Source: Methanosarcinales archaeon
Lineage (GTDB): Archaea > Halobacteriota > Syntropharchaeia > Alkanophagales > Methanospirareceae
NCBI GenBank assembly: GCA_025464345.1
Contig: JAODGP010000012.1
Coordinates: forward strand, 3,505 to 26,681
Reading direction: 5' to 3'
DNA length: 23,177 nt
The position numbers were made by a program, and so were the translations under genes. The notes under the pieces are model-generated. The model had not been told where the DNA came from. It saw nothing but the letters and a program-made list of their open reading frames with translations, and did no database searches. Shown one piece after another: positions 14,690 through 22,068 of this stretch. Numbering within the stretch: position 1 is the stretch's first letter; the number at the start of each line of letters is the position of its first letter.

Positions 14690-15820
14690 TTATTGTATCT
14701 GCCTCAGCTGCGCCTTCACCCGCGCTCTCGCTTCCTCCAGTGAGAAATCGGCTACTATTTCCCCGTCTATTATCATGGGTTTCAATAATGGCTCCATATC
14801 CACAGGTGGCTCTTCCTTCGCGAGTGCTATTATATCCTTACCCATATCGCCCTTACGCCGATAAACCTGCTTCTTACCACCACGCTTACCACGTTTCGCA
14901 CATGGCTCACCTTCCATTTCCACTATGTCGAGTGCGAAATCTATACATCTCGCATTCGCAACGCTCGTTCCCACACCAAACCCTGCCACTATATCCCTCA
15001 GTGCGAGCACTTCCGCCTCGTCTATCCCACCACTCACGAATATACCCACGTTTTTATAACCGCGGATATCCAGTTCCCATCTGACCTCTTCTATTATCTG
15101 CCGGAAATCGCCCCGGCGTGAGGATGGCGTATCCAGCCTCACCGCAAAGAGAGAATCACCAAGGGTCTCCGCCGCCGCTATCGCCTCCTCCTTCTCATCG
15201 CAGTATGTATCACAGAGGCATATCCGTGGCACTTCTCGTGCTATGACCTCATCAAACGCTCGCCACGCCACGCTCTGCTCGCCAAAGCATATAATCAATG
15301 CGTGGGGCATAGTACCCGTTGCGTTTATCCCTATTCGCTCCGCACCGGCGACACAACTCACTCCGTCCATCCCCCCGAGGTATGCACAGCGTTCGATCAT
15401 CGCAGATATCGCCGGATGCTGCCGCCTGGTGCCGAAAGAGATAACGGGCACATCACCCGCAAGCAGCTTTATACGCGCTGCCTTCGTCGCTATTCCAGAT
15501 TCATGACAGAGGAATCCGAGAATGGCTGTCTCGTAACGTGCGAACTCCAGATAACGCCCCTCTATCTGCAATACAGGCTCATAAGGATAGAATATCGTAC
15601 CTTCTGGCATTGCATACACATTCACAGCCCTGCCTTCCAGTAGATGTGCTACATCCTCCAGACCAGCCAGTACAGCCCAGTCTCCTTTCGTTACGGTCAC
15701 CTCGGCAACAACATTCGGATTCACCCCTTTTGCGGTCAATACCTCCTCCGCTCTGAGGAAGTAGACATCTGTCGTCTTGCCCGCCAGTATCTCCTCTTCC
15801 GATGCCACCCAGAATTTCAT
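14690..15820 (-). CDS. pncB: Nicotinate phosphoribosyltransferase
   Basis: Converts nicotinate and PRPP to nicotinate mononucleotide in NAD salvage; 376 residues, the short archaeal/bacterial form. Signatures are YFLRAEEVL (20-28), the substrate strand FGTRRQHP (129-136), and GTMPHA (169-174), which holds the histidine near the active site. RLDTPSSRRGDF and FVSGGIDEAEV (ribose-phosphate loop) follow, then FGVGTSVANA. The end has a basic CAKRGKRGGKKQVYRRKGD stretch characteristic of the family. The ATG at 15820 overlaps the TGA of the upstream regulator gene by four bases (ATGA), so the two are coupled. The ACT-domain neighbour may sense a related metabolite, which is inference. Quinolinate phosphoribosyltransferase is a relative but lacks the FGTRRQHP/GTMPHA pair. 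Confidence 0.93.
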   Translation of the reverse strand: MKFWVASEEEILAGKTTDVYFLRAEEVLTAKGVNPNVVAEVTVTKGDWAVLAGLEDVAHLLEGRAVNVYAMPEGTIFYPYEPVLQIEGRYLEFARYETAILGFLCHESGIATKAARIKLLAGDVPVISFGTRRQHPAISAMIERCAYLGGMDGVSCVAGAERIGINATGTMPHALIICFGEQSVAWRAFDEVIAREVPRICLCDTYCDEKEEAIAAAETLGDSLFAVRLDTPSSRRGDFRQIIEEVRWELDIRGYKNVGIFVSGGIDEAEVLALRDIVAGFGVGTSVANARCIDFALDIVEMEGEPCAKRGKRGGKKQVYRRKGDMGKDIIALAKEEPPVDMEPLLKPMIIDGEIVADFSLEEARARVKAQLRQIQ

Positions 15821-16341
15821 TCCCGGGCCTCCTGTTGCTGGTGTATCTGTACACCTTTTACGCCCTTTAGCTGTCCTATCTCTTCTATCACCCAGCCAGG
15901 TATCTTCTTATCGGTGATTATCGTAAGTTTCGGATCATCCACCAGATATGGATCATCACTCACCGCCTGCCGTATAGATATGCCACTCTTCGCTATTACG
16001 GTCGCCACGGCACCCAGTATACCCCGCGCTCGCGCGTCCTCAGGATGGATGATAACAACACTGAGTCCGAGTAAGGGTGCAACATCCGCCAGAAAAGCAA
16101 TTGAGCGCATATTACCGAATATCCTCATCAAATCAGAATCGTCCAGTATCCTCTTTACTGCCATATCTACCACCCTCCTGTCCACTTCCGCCTTCTTCGC
16201 TATCTGTGTTCGCGGTATCTCAACACCACCCGCTGTTATCTTTCCCTCTGGTGTCACCCGAAAGCCCATCTCAAGTAACAGCTCGACAACCCTCTTCTGT
16301 GATGGCAGACCACTGAATTTGCCCATCACCTCTTTCCACAT
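15817..16341 (-). CDS. HTH-ACT regulator of amino-acid metabolism (COG2150 type)
   Basis: A 174-residue protein with an N-terminal helix-turn-helix (about 14-70, with PRTQIAKKAEVDRRVVDMAV as the recognition region) and a C-terminal ACT-like ligand-binding domain (about 92-170, containing EDARARGILGAVATVIAKSG). This matches the archaeal group described as predicted regulators of amino acid metabolism; ligand and targets are not known. It lies between a small membrane protein gene (3-base gap) and nicotinate phosphoribosyltransferase (4-base overlap), so it is co-expressed with NAD salvage. The annotated start MWKEVMGKF could also be the second Met five residues later. Confidence 0.85.
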   Translation of the reverse strand: MWKEVMGKFSGLPSQKRVVELLLEMGFRVTPEGKITAGGVEIPRTQIAKKAEVDRRVVDMAVKRILDDSDLMRIFGNMRSIAFLADVAPLLGLSVVIIHPEDARARGILGAVATVIAKSGISIRQAVSDDPYLVDDPKLTIITDKKIPGWVIEEIGQLKGVKGVQIHQQQEARE

Positions 16342-16344
16342 CGC

Positions 16345-16662
16345 TTACCGGTATCCTCGTCTTAATACTTCCTCTCTCAGCTCGTCCAGTTTCTTTACCG
16401 CGCCACCAAGTTTATTCTGCACCTCTTCTTCCACCGACCGCATACTCACACGTAAGGATCGCTCATGCTCCTTCACTTCCGCCTCTAACGCTCTCAATCG
16501 CTCGTTTAGACTCAGGAGTAACGCAGCTATCATGCCTATCAGGAATACAGCAGATATGGCAATCACAATGTCTCCTGGTGTGTATGCGTAGACCAGCTTA
16601 TAGACCAGAATAAAACCCGAAAATACCATTATCGCCGAGAATACCACATCTCGTACGTCCAT
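16345..16662 (-). CDS. Small membrane protein with cytoplasmic coiled coil
   Basis: A 105-residue protein with two predicted membrane helices (about 7-27 and 32-52) followed by a charged coiled coil from about 53 to 100 (LNERLRALEAEVKEHERSLR and on to VKKLDELREEVLRR). No family is recognised; such two-helix proteins with a coiled tail are common in archaeal genomes. It is the first gene of the operon with the ACT regulator and nicotinate phosphoribosyltransferase, and the next gene starts 3 bases after its stop. A minus-strand TATA box TTTAAATA (16697-16704) lies 38 bases upstream, leaving a leader of about 12 bases with a GGTG element. Confidence 0.75.
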   Translation of the reverse strand: MDVRDVVFSAIMVFSGFILVYKLVYAYTPGDIVIAISAVFLIGMIAALLLSLNERLRALEAEVKEHERSLRVSMRSVEEEVQNKLGGAVKKLDELREEVLRRGYR

Positions 16663-16680
16663 CTCACAACACCATTAAAG

Positions 16681-16704
16681 ATATTAAAGGTATTTGTATT
16701 TAAA
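16681..16704. promoter_or_regulatory. Divergent promoter, membrane-protein operon and mobA
   Basis: The plus strand has ATATTAAA (16681-16688), centred about 28 bases before the mobA ATG at 16713. The minus strand has TTTAAATA (16697-16704), centred about 38 bases before the ATG at 16662. The two elements nearly overlap, so transcription in the two directions may compete. Confidence 0.35.
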
Positions 16705-16712
16705 CCTGAGTG

Positions 16713-17363
16713 ATGATGTGTAAGAGCATAATCATTCTGGCGGGAGGAAAAAGCCGTAGATTTCAATCTAACGACAAGTGCATTTCTCTTACCATTAACA
16801 GCCTGCCTCTATTGCAGCACACCATCAATCGAGTAAAAGGTATAGCGGACGAGATAATAGTGGCTGCGGGTAACAGTATCCAGAGTATGGAGATAAGGAA
16901 GAGAATAAACGGTGATTTTGATATTGTACTGGACAGTTTAAACGATTTTGGACCCCTATCAGGTTTTCTGTCCGGTCTGGAGCATGCTTCCTGCGATTTC
17001 TGCCTCATCATCGGCTGTGATATGCCATTTATAAATCCCGAGGTCGTTAAACTCATGTTCGGGCTATTATCAGCTTCAGGCTACGACGCCATTGTGCCTC
17101 GCTGGGAGAACGGAATGCTGGAGCCTCTGCATTCGGTTTATCGGAGAGACCCGACACTGGCTGCGGTAATGACCACGGTGAAGGAGCGAAAAATGCGGAT
17201 ATCAAATATTCTGGCGCGGTTGAGGGTCTATTTTGTGCCGGTAGCGAGGATAAGGGCTATAGACAGCGAACTTAAGACTTTTATGAACATAAACACGCCT
17301 GCTGATATCGGTGCTGCAAAAAAGCATAAACGTTATTATAGTGTTAAAGAGTCGAATTTATAG
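16713..17363 (+). CDS. mobA: Molybdenum cofactor guanylyltransferase
   Basis: A nucleotidyltransferase of 216 residues that joins GMP to molybdopterin to give the guanine dinucleotide form used by molybdenum and tungsten enzymes such as formate or formylmethanofuran dehydrogenases. The nucleotide loop is ILAGGKSRRF near the N-terminus. DFGPLSGFLSGL and GCDMPFINPEVV (metal-binding aspartate) follow, with NINTPADI close to the end. All are MobA signatures. Three possible starts (GTG 16710, ATG 16713, ATG 16716) differ by two residues; 16713 fits the TATA spacing. The HdrD-like gene starts one base after the stop, so the two are probably translated from one mRNA. Confidence 0.92.
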   Translation: MMCKSIIILAGGKSRRFQSNDKCISLTINSLPLLQHTINRVKGIADEIIVAAGNSIQSMEIRKRINGDFDIVLDSLNDFGPLSGFLSGLEHASCDFCLIIGCDMPFINPEVVKLMFGLLSASGYDAIVPRWENGMLEPLHSVYRRDPTLAAVMTTVKERKMRISNILARLRVYFVPVARIRAIDSELKTFMNINTPADIGAAKKHKRYYSVKESNL

Positions 17364-17364
17364 G

Positions 17365-18420
17365 ATGAAGGAGGAGTTACTCCAAGCAGCAGGAATCTGT
17401 TATCAGTGTGGTGAATGCACGGGTGCATGCCCTCTGCGGCGTGTATCAGGGTTCAATCCGCGTGAGATAATACAGGAACTCGCCACAGATAAGGGCAGCA
17501 ATGCCGGCTGGCAGTGTCTGCTATGTGAAAATTGTTATTTTGTATGCCCACAGGGTGTTGATATCCCGTCATTAATACTGCATCTGAGAGCGCCTGCGCG
17601 TGAAGATATTGTGGCACATCGGGTACTATCCCAGATAGCGTATTTCATGGCGCGCTCTGATAAGGGAGTACCGGTAGATTTCTCTGGTGAGGTTGATGAG
17701 GATAGCGATTATGGCTATTTCCCGGGGTGTCTGGGTTACCTCGATCTGTTCATGGATGTCGGTGTGAACTTCCGTGAGATTGGCGATTACGCACTACTAT
17801 TGCTGAATAAGATGAAACTGAAGCCCAGACTGGTGAGTCTGAAATGCTGTGGGCACGATGTGCTATTTCAGGGTAACTTCGAGCTTTTCCAGCAACTGGC
17901 ATCTTATAATGAGCGTAAGATACGCGAACTGGGCATAAAGAAGCTCATAGTTAGTTGTGCGGAGGGTTACTCCTCTTTCAAGCGGTATTATAAGCTGGGG
18001 GGTGTCGAGGTGATACACATAGCGGAGCTGCTAAGCGAAGGATTGCCCGAATTCAAACACGCACATGATCTCAGAGTCGCCTATCATGACCCCTGCGCAT
18101 TTAAGAGGGTAGGATTGTATGATGCGCCCCGTGAAGCGATAAAGAAATCGGGAGTAACGCTTGTGGAGCTCGCGCATTCGCGGAGTAACGCGCTATGTTG
18201 TGGTATCAGCGGGATGATGAACTGCAATGACCGGAGCAAGGCGTTAAGAGCTTTCAGATTGCAAGAAGCGGAAGAGAAGGATGTTGATGTCCTGGTGACC
18301 ACATGCCCAAAATGCCTGTTACATTTCAACTGCCTGAAGCATGAGCAGACGCACGAGTATAAATTCGAGATAATGGATCTTGTAGTGTTCCTGGGCAGGC
18401 TGGTAGAGAATAAAATATAG
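17365..18420 (+). CDS. HdrD-like heterodisulfide reductase iron-sulfur protein (HdrC-HdrB fused)
   Basis: An electron-transfer protein of 351 residues. A ferredoxin part binds two [4Fe-4S] clusters through C12, C15, C18, C22 and C51, C54, C57, C61. Two CCG domains follow. The second is complete (C244, C278-C279, C314, C317), fitting a noncubane cluster of the HdrB type. The first has C122 and C161-C162 but only C198 at its end (CAEG), lacking the last cysteine. The layout is that of HdrD or of HdrC joined to HdrB. The partner may be a flavin or membrane subunit encoded elsewhere, and whether the substrate is CoM-S-S-CoB is unknown; lactate or glycolate oxidase subunits are relatives. I chose the ATG at 17365 because the longer frame from 17311 overlaps mobA and adds a non-conserved stretch. 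Confidence 0.88.
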   Translation: MKEELLQAAGICYQCGECTGACPLRRVSGFNPREIIQELATDKGSNAGWQCLLCENCYFVCPQGVDIPSLILHLRAPAREDIVAHRVLSQIAYFMARSDKGVPVDFSGEVDEDSDYGYFPGCLGYLDLFMDVGVNFREIGDYALLLLNKMKLKPRLVSLKCCGHDVLFQGNFELFQQLASYNERKIRELGIKKLIVSCAEGYSSFKRYYKLGGVEVIHIAELLSEGLPEFKHAHDLRVAYHDPCAFKRVGLYDAPREAIKKSGVTLVELAHSRSNALCCGISGMMNCNDRSKALRAFRLQEAEEKDVDVLVTTCPKCLLHFNCLKHEQTHEYKFEIMDLVVFLGRLVENKI

Positions 18421-18429
18421 GGAAAATAT

Positions 18430-19518
18430 CTACTCGGCTTCGCCTTTTATGAACCGCTCGAGCAGTTCCCTCGCCACATCATCCGGGTACTGTATCGGTG
18501 GGTGCTTCATTGTATACGCCGAGACCTCAATCAGAGGTCCTGCAATCCCACGATCCAGTGCGAGTTTGCATACTCTTATGGCGTCTATTGCACTGCCGCC
18601 ACTGTTCGGCGAGTCCTCTACCGATAACCTGAGTTCGAGGTCTATGGGTATATCGCCGAAGATCCGCCCCTCCATCCTGAGGAAGCATATCTTATTGTCC
18701 CGCTGCCATGGTACGTAGTCAGACGGACCGATATGGATGTCATCAGGTATCAGTGGCTCCGAAAGAACCGACTGAACAGCTTCTGTCTTCGAGATACGTT
18801 TGGATTTCAGCCGTTCACGGTTCAGCATGTTCAGGAAGTCGGTATTACCGCCTGTATTTAGCTGGTATGTCCGGTCTAATTTGCAGCCACGGTCTGAGAA
18901 CAGTTTCGCAAGCGTTCGGTGTACGATTGTAGCACCTATCTGGGATTTCACATCATCGCCCACCACCGGTAAATTCCGATCCTCAAATCGTCTGCCCCAC
19001 CGGGGATCAGAAGCGATGAAGACCGGCATGCAGTTCACGAATGCCACACCCGCTTCAAGCGCGGCATTTGCATAGAACCGCGTCGCCTGTTCCGAGCCGA
19101 CGGGCATGTAATTCACGAGTATCTCTGCTCCGCTGTCCTGTAACTCCTTCGCCACATCACATGGCTCTACATCCGCGACAAGAAACGTTTTATCGGGCGG
19201 ATATTCATGCATATGTGGCGCGACACCGTCCAGTACAGGACCCATCTTCACTTCCACACCATAATACGGCACACTGGAGAATATGGTCGTGCAATTTGGC
19301 TCTGCGAATATCGCCTCACTGAGATCCCGCCCTACTTTCCTCTTATCCACGTCAAAAGCGGCGACGACCTCTATGTCCCCGGGTCTGTACCCATTGATCT
19401 CATAGTGCATCAATCCAGTGCACGTCTTCGCATCAACACGTTTATAATACTCTATACCCTGTACAAGGGAACTTGCACAGTTCCCAACACCTGCAATAGC
19501 TAATTTTATCCTTCTCAC
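18430..19518 (-). CDS. ino1: Inositol-3-phosphate synthase, archaeal type
   Basis: Converts glucose 6-phosphate to myo-inositol 3-phosphate using NAD; 362 residues, the short prokaryotic form. The Rossmann loop is GVGNCASSLVQG (10-21). Further signatures are NYMPVGSEQATRFYA, GDDVKSQIGATIVHR, LNTGGNTDFLNMLNRERLKSK and DSPNSGGSAIDAIR. In archaea the product feeds archaetidylinositol lipids and, in heat-adapted species, di-myo-inositol phosphate. The start is GTG at 19518. Seven bases before it stands GGGGGTGA, a near-perfect Shine-Dalgarno sequence, so this message has a real leader, unlike many here. AT-rich TATA candidates lie at 19555-19570 and 19577-19584. The gene is convergent with the HdrD-like gene (9-base gap). 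Confidence 0.95.
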   Translation of the reverse strand: MRRIKLAIAGVGNCASSLVQGIEYYKRVDAKTCTGLMHYEINGYRPGDIEVVAAFDVDKRKVGRDLSEAIFAEPNCTTIFSSVPYYGVEVKMGPVLDGVAPHMHEYPPDKTFLVADVEPCDVAKELQDSGAEILVNYMPVGSEQATRFYANAALEAGVAFVNCMPVFIASDPRWGRRFEDRNLPVVGDDVKSQIGATIVHRTLAKLFSDRGCKLDRTYQLNTGGNTDFLNMLNRERLKSKRISKTEAVQSVLSEPLIPDDIHIGPSDYVPWQRDNKICFLRMEGRIFGDIPIDLELRLSVEDSPNSGGSAIDAIRVCKLALDRGIAGPLIEVSAYTMKHPPIQYPDDVARELLERFIKGEAE

Positions 19519-19576
19519 CTGTCTATCACCCCCTTATTTCTCCGAGTAAAAACGTAATATAATATATGTATACTGC

Positions 19577-19584
19577 TATATAAA
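19577..19584. promoter_or_regulatory. Strong TATA element upstream of ino1, usable in both directions
   Basis: TATATAAA on the plus strand, TTTATATA on the minus strand. For ino1 it would place the start of transcription near 19556, with about 38 bases of leader; a second AT-rich block nearer the gene could also serve. On the plus strand it would start an RNA near 19606, at the beginning of the hairpins described for 19607-19689. Confidence 0.35.
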
Positions 19585-19606
19585 TATATCCTCCCACTAT
19601 CGAGCT

Positions 19607-19689
19607 GAACCCACCAGGGGTCAATCTCACGTTTATGCACGGCATTGCAGCGGGTATGCGATATAAGGGAGTGCCGAAAGCACGATACC
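19607..19689 (+). other. Hairpin-bearing spacer, possible small RNA
   Basis: The spacer between ino1 and the mscS leader has no convincing ORF up to 19728. It holds GAACCC-ACCA-GGGGTC (19607-19622, one A-G mismatch) and GTGC-CGAAA-GCAC (19671-19683). The latter is enclosed by GGTAT (19653-19657) and ATACC (19685-19689). It may be a short RNA or the leftover of a repeat element. The terminal hairpin text nearly matches one at 22246-22260. Confidence 0.25.
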
Positions 19690-19697
19690 TCTGAAAC

Positions 19698-19705
19698 TTT
19701 AAATA
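19698..19705 (+). promoter_or_regulatory. TATA box for the mscS leader ORF
   Basis: TTTAAATA with a purine-rich GAAAC directly before it, as in an archaeal BRE-TATA pair. It is centred 27-28 bases before the ATG at 19729, so the transcript should begin at that ATG. Confidence 0.5.
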
Positions 19706-19728
19706 TCCATGAGGCAAAGGGTAAATAT

Positions 19729-19827
19729 ATGAAACTAAAAGTGGTTTTAGAACCACAGCTAAAAGTCGTGGAAGTCATTGTTATGAAAAAATTACCGGTT
19801 ACGATTGCTGTGAAAACACTAAAATGA
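19729..19827 (+). CDS. 32-residue leader peptide or truncated sulfur-carrier-like ORF
   Basis: A short frame (MKLKVVLEPQLKVVEVIV and on to AVKTLK) with the TATA box at the exact leaderless distance from its ATG. Its TGA overlaps the ATG of the mscS gene (ATGA), so ribosomes finishing it could restart on mscS. The text alternates hydrophobic residues like a beta hairpin and ends in VTIAVKTLK, which recalls the first strand pair and helix start of ThiS/MoaD sulfur carriers, but it is half their length. It is either a small coupled leader or the remains of such a gene. An in-frame ATG at 19645 would lie upstream of the TATA box. Confidence 0.45.
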   Translation: MKLKVVLEPQLKVVEVIVMKKLPVTIAVKTLK

Positions 19828-20855
19828 GGATAGAGGCATTGATACAGGACGAGTATCTTCGTTTCGCACTCATCATTGTATGCTCACTTGTGCTTACGAA
19901 GCTAATACATATCATCATCGTTAAATATCTACACAGTCTGGCTGCACGTACGAAGACCGATATTGATGATTTAATATTGAAGCACGCGACAGCACCGATA
20001 TGCAGTTCAATCATTGTCATCGGTACTTATCTCGCACTGCTCTCATTATCCGCTCTAACGCCTTATAAAGGCTACATACACGGTGCTTACTTCATAATAA
20101 TTGTTTTTATTGCATCGTTGACGATATCAAAGGTGCTCAGCGTTCTGATAGGGCGATGGCTCAGGGTACAGAAGAGATTTGAGAAGATACCGAAGCTGGT
20201 GAGCACCATAGTAACAGCCGTCATTTACCTGATTGCGTTCCTTATGATACTGAAGCAGTTTGACATAGATATAAGCCCGCTGCTCGTATCTTTCGGGCTC
20301 GGTGGGCTCGCAATCGGTCTCGCGCTCCAGAGCACGCTCGCGAATTTCTTCGCCGGGCTCCATATCCTGACCGACCGACCGATAAATGTTGGCGATTATA
20401 TTGAAATAGAGGGTGGTCTGGCGGGTTATGTGGAGGATGTCGGCTGGCGATCCACGAGGATAAGAACGTTACCGAACACATATGTTGTGGTGCCGAATGC
20501 GAAGCTTGCAGATAGTGTGATAGTGAACAACTCGAAGCCGGTGCTGGAGATGGCAGCGGTGGTACAGTGTGGTGTGGCATACGAGTCAGATCTGGATAAG
20601 GTGGAGCGGGTGACAATAGAAGTGGCGAAGCAGATACAGGAGACAGTGCCCGGTGCGGTAAAGACTTTTGAACCGTTTATACGATACCATACCTTCGGTG
20701 ACTCGAACATTAATTTCTCGGTTATTCTGCGTGTTAAAGAGCCCGTAGCCAAATACCTCGTCATGCACGAGTTTATAAAGGCGTTGAAGAAGCGGTATGA
20801 TGAAGAAGGTATAGAGATCTCATGGCCGGTGAGGAAGGTGTATTACCGGAAATAG
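19824..20855 (+). CDS. mscS: Small-conductance mechanosensitive channel, MscS family
   Basis: A stretch-gated channel of 343 residues that releases solutes on osmotic downshock. Hydrophobic segments lie at about 13-33, 57-77, 86-108 and 124-145, then the pore helix FGLGGLAIGLALQSTLANFF (157-176) with the alternating Gly/Ala pattern of MscS. The soluble beta domain follows (VGDYIEIEG and IRTLPNTYVVVPNAKLADS, 213-231), and then the alpha/beta vestibule. One or two more membrane helices than E. coli MscS are predicted. The ATG overlaps the leader ORF stop, and the last 34 bases overlap the start of nth. Confidence 0.93.
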   Translation: MRIEALIQDEYLRFALIIVCSLVLTKLIHIIIVKYLHSLAARTKTDIDDLILKHATAPICSSIIVIGTYLALLSLSALTPYKGYIHGAYFIIIVFIASLTISKVLSVLIGRWLRVQKRFEKIPKLVSTIVTAVIYLIAFLMILKQFDIDISPLLVSFGLGGLAIGLALQSTLANFFAGLHILTDRPINVGDYIEIEGGLAGYVEDVGWRSTRIRTLPNTYVVVPNAKLADSVIVNNSKPVLEMAAVVQCGVAYESDLDKVERVTIEVAKQIQETVPGAVKTFEPFIRYHTFGDSNINFSVILRVKEPVAKYLVMHEFIKALKKRYDEEGIEISWPVRKVYYRK

Positions 20856-21487
20856 AGCGGGTGATAGAGATACTGAAAGACCGGTATCTGAGTCACAGCT
20901 CGCTGTTGATGTCGCCCACAACCAGGGGCGATCCGTTTCTCACACTCATCGCATGTCTGTTGAGCCTGAGGACGCGGGATGAAGTGACTGCATCTGCGGC
21001 AGAACGGCTGTTCCGGCTGGCAACCACGCCGGAATCGATGCTGAAACTGAGCAGATCGGATATAGAATCGGCGATATATCCTGTCGGGTTCTATCACAGG
21101 AAAGCTGAGCAGATACTCGATATCTGCTCTGTTCTCGTTGAGAAGTATAACTCTAAGGTGCCGGACGAGCTGGATGAGTTACTGAAGCTCAGGGGTGTGG
21201 GTCGTAAGACCGCGAATATAGTGCTCACACTGGGCTATGGTAAACCCGGTATCGCAGTTGACACGCATGTACATCGTATATCCAATCGTATGGGCATAGT
21301 AACGACGAGGAATCCACGAGAGACCGAGTTCGCATTGCGGAAAGCACTACCAGAAGAGCACTGGAAGATATTTAATGAACTGCTCGTACTCCATGGCAGG
21401 AGCATATGCACGCCACAGAGCCCTAAGTGCAGTATCTGCCCGGTTTATCAGTATTGCATACGTGCTGGAGTTACTCGCTCACGTTAG
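20822..21487 (+). CDS. nth: Endonuclease III (DNA glycosylase/AP lyase)
   Basis: A base-excision repair enzyme of 221 residues that removes oxidised pyrimidines and cuts the abasic site. The helix-hairpin-helix is LKLRGVGRKTANIVL (121-135) with catalytic K129, followed by catalytic D147 (VDTHVHRISNRMG). The [4Fe-4S] loop has C196, C203, C206 and C212 in the exact Cys-6-Cys-2-Cys-5-Cys spacing. The helix that contacts the base gap reads LLSLRTRDE. The start at 20822 lies inside mscS (34-base overlap) and gives the family's expected N-terminus, so coupled translation is likely. The 3' end overlaps the convergent chorismate lyase gene by 9 bases. Confidence 0.95.
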   Translation: MAGEEGVLPEIERVIEILKDRYLSHSSLLMSPTTRGDPFLTLIACLLSLRTRDEVTASAAERLFRLATTPESMLKLSRSDIESAIYPVGFYHRKAEQILDICSVLVEKYNSKVPDELDELLKLRGVGRKTANIVLTLGYGKPGIAVDTHVHRISNRMGIVTTRNPRETEFALRKALPEEHWKIFNELLVLHGRSICTPQSPKCSICPVYQYCIRAGVTRSR

Positions 21488-22015
21488 CGAGCGCGGGAAA
21501 AATTCCTTTATGGTTATCAGTGCTTTACCCTCTGTGATGATATTATATACGCGCCACAGAAACGGTGCATTGCACTGTAATAGCGATTCTAATTGCTGAG
21601 AGCGTTCTAAATAGCCAACATCCAGTATCTCCCGCCGCGCTTCCATCCGGTACTTCTGCATTATCCTGCCTATCGGGATGTCAGCTCGCATCAGGTCGGT
21701 CTTGAACTCGGGTTTCAGTCTCGATAATGGCGTGTATGACCTCGCATAGAGCAGTGGCGTTCTATCGCCCTTCCTCACGATGAGGATATCTCGCTCGTTC
21801 ACTGCCTCGCCGGTATCCACCCCGAGCAACTTCGCCGCTTCTCCCGGGCATGGCACCACCGACTGGCTGATCGTGGTAAGAGCGACCTCACAACATACAA
21901 TGAGCTCAAGCAACACTGTCATGGACCCATCATGACCCAGGAGTATCCTGTGAAGTGGCGATAACCCATAACGCCTGCTGAGTAACCATATCTTCTCCTT
22001 CGTACTGCCCATCAT
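21479..22015 (-). CDS. Chorismate pyruvate-lyase, DUF98 family
   Basis: Probably splits chorismate into 4-hydroxybenzoate and pyruvate; 178 residues. The fold signature is seen in LLYARSYTPLSRL with R92, and in the C-terminal strand ITIKEFFP with E171, matching the arginine and glutamate that hold the product in UbiC-type lyases. The middle RREILDVG (127-134) also fits the family. In methanogens and related archaea, 4-hydroxybenzoate is the aryl precursor of methanopterin, which suits the other C1-related genes here (CooC, HdrD-like). ATGATG gives two starts one codon apart. It overlaps nth tail to tail. No other methanopterin gene is adjacent, so the pathway link comes from the family. Confidence 0.8.
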   Translation of the reverse strand: MMGSTKEKIWLLSRRYGLSPLHRILLGHDGSMTVLLELIVCCEVALTTISQSVVPCPGEAAKLLGVDTGEAVNERDILIVRKGDRTPLLYARSYTPLSRLKPEFKTDLMRADIPIGRIMQKYRMEARREILDVGYLERSQQLESLLQCNAPFLWRVYNIITEGKALITIKEFFPRSLT

Positions 22016-22068
22016 GTGTTTAGTATCAAAGTTCCTGCTGGTAAATAGAGCTTACAGAAGGCGATGAA

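Noticed and set aside
15644..16591. 315-codon plus-strand frame opposite the ACT-regulator operon
   Set aside because: A long but Ser/Ile/Arg-rich antisense frame spanning three well-supported genes; no recognisable domain.
17311..17364. Longer N-terminus for the HdrD-like protein
   Set aside because: The 18 extra codons overlap mobA and read MLQKSINVIIVLKSRIYR, which does not fit the ferredoxin domain start; the ATG at 17365 directly after the mobA stop is better.
19600..19690. Possible tRNA in the ino1-mscS spacer
   Set aside because: A GGTTCAGCTCGATAG-like stretch on the minus strand recalls a T-arm, but no acceptor stem, anticodon arm or CCA-proximal pairing can be built.
19515..19778. 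87-codon minus-strand frame upstream of ino1
   Set aside because: It is a same-strand out-of-frame reading through the ino1 promoter, rich in Ser, Cys and aromatic residues, with no family resemblance. The TATA elements and ribosome binding site of ino1 lie inside it.
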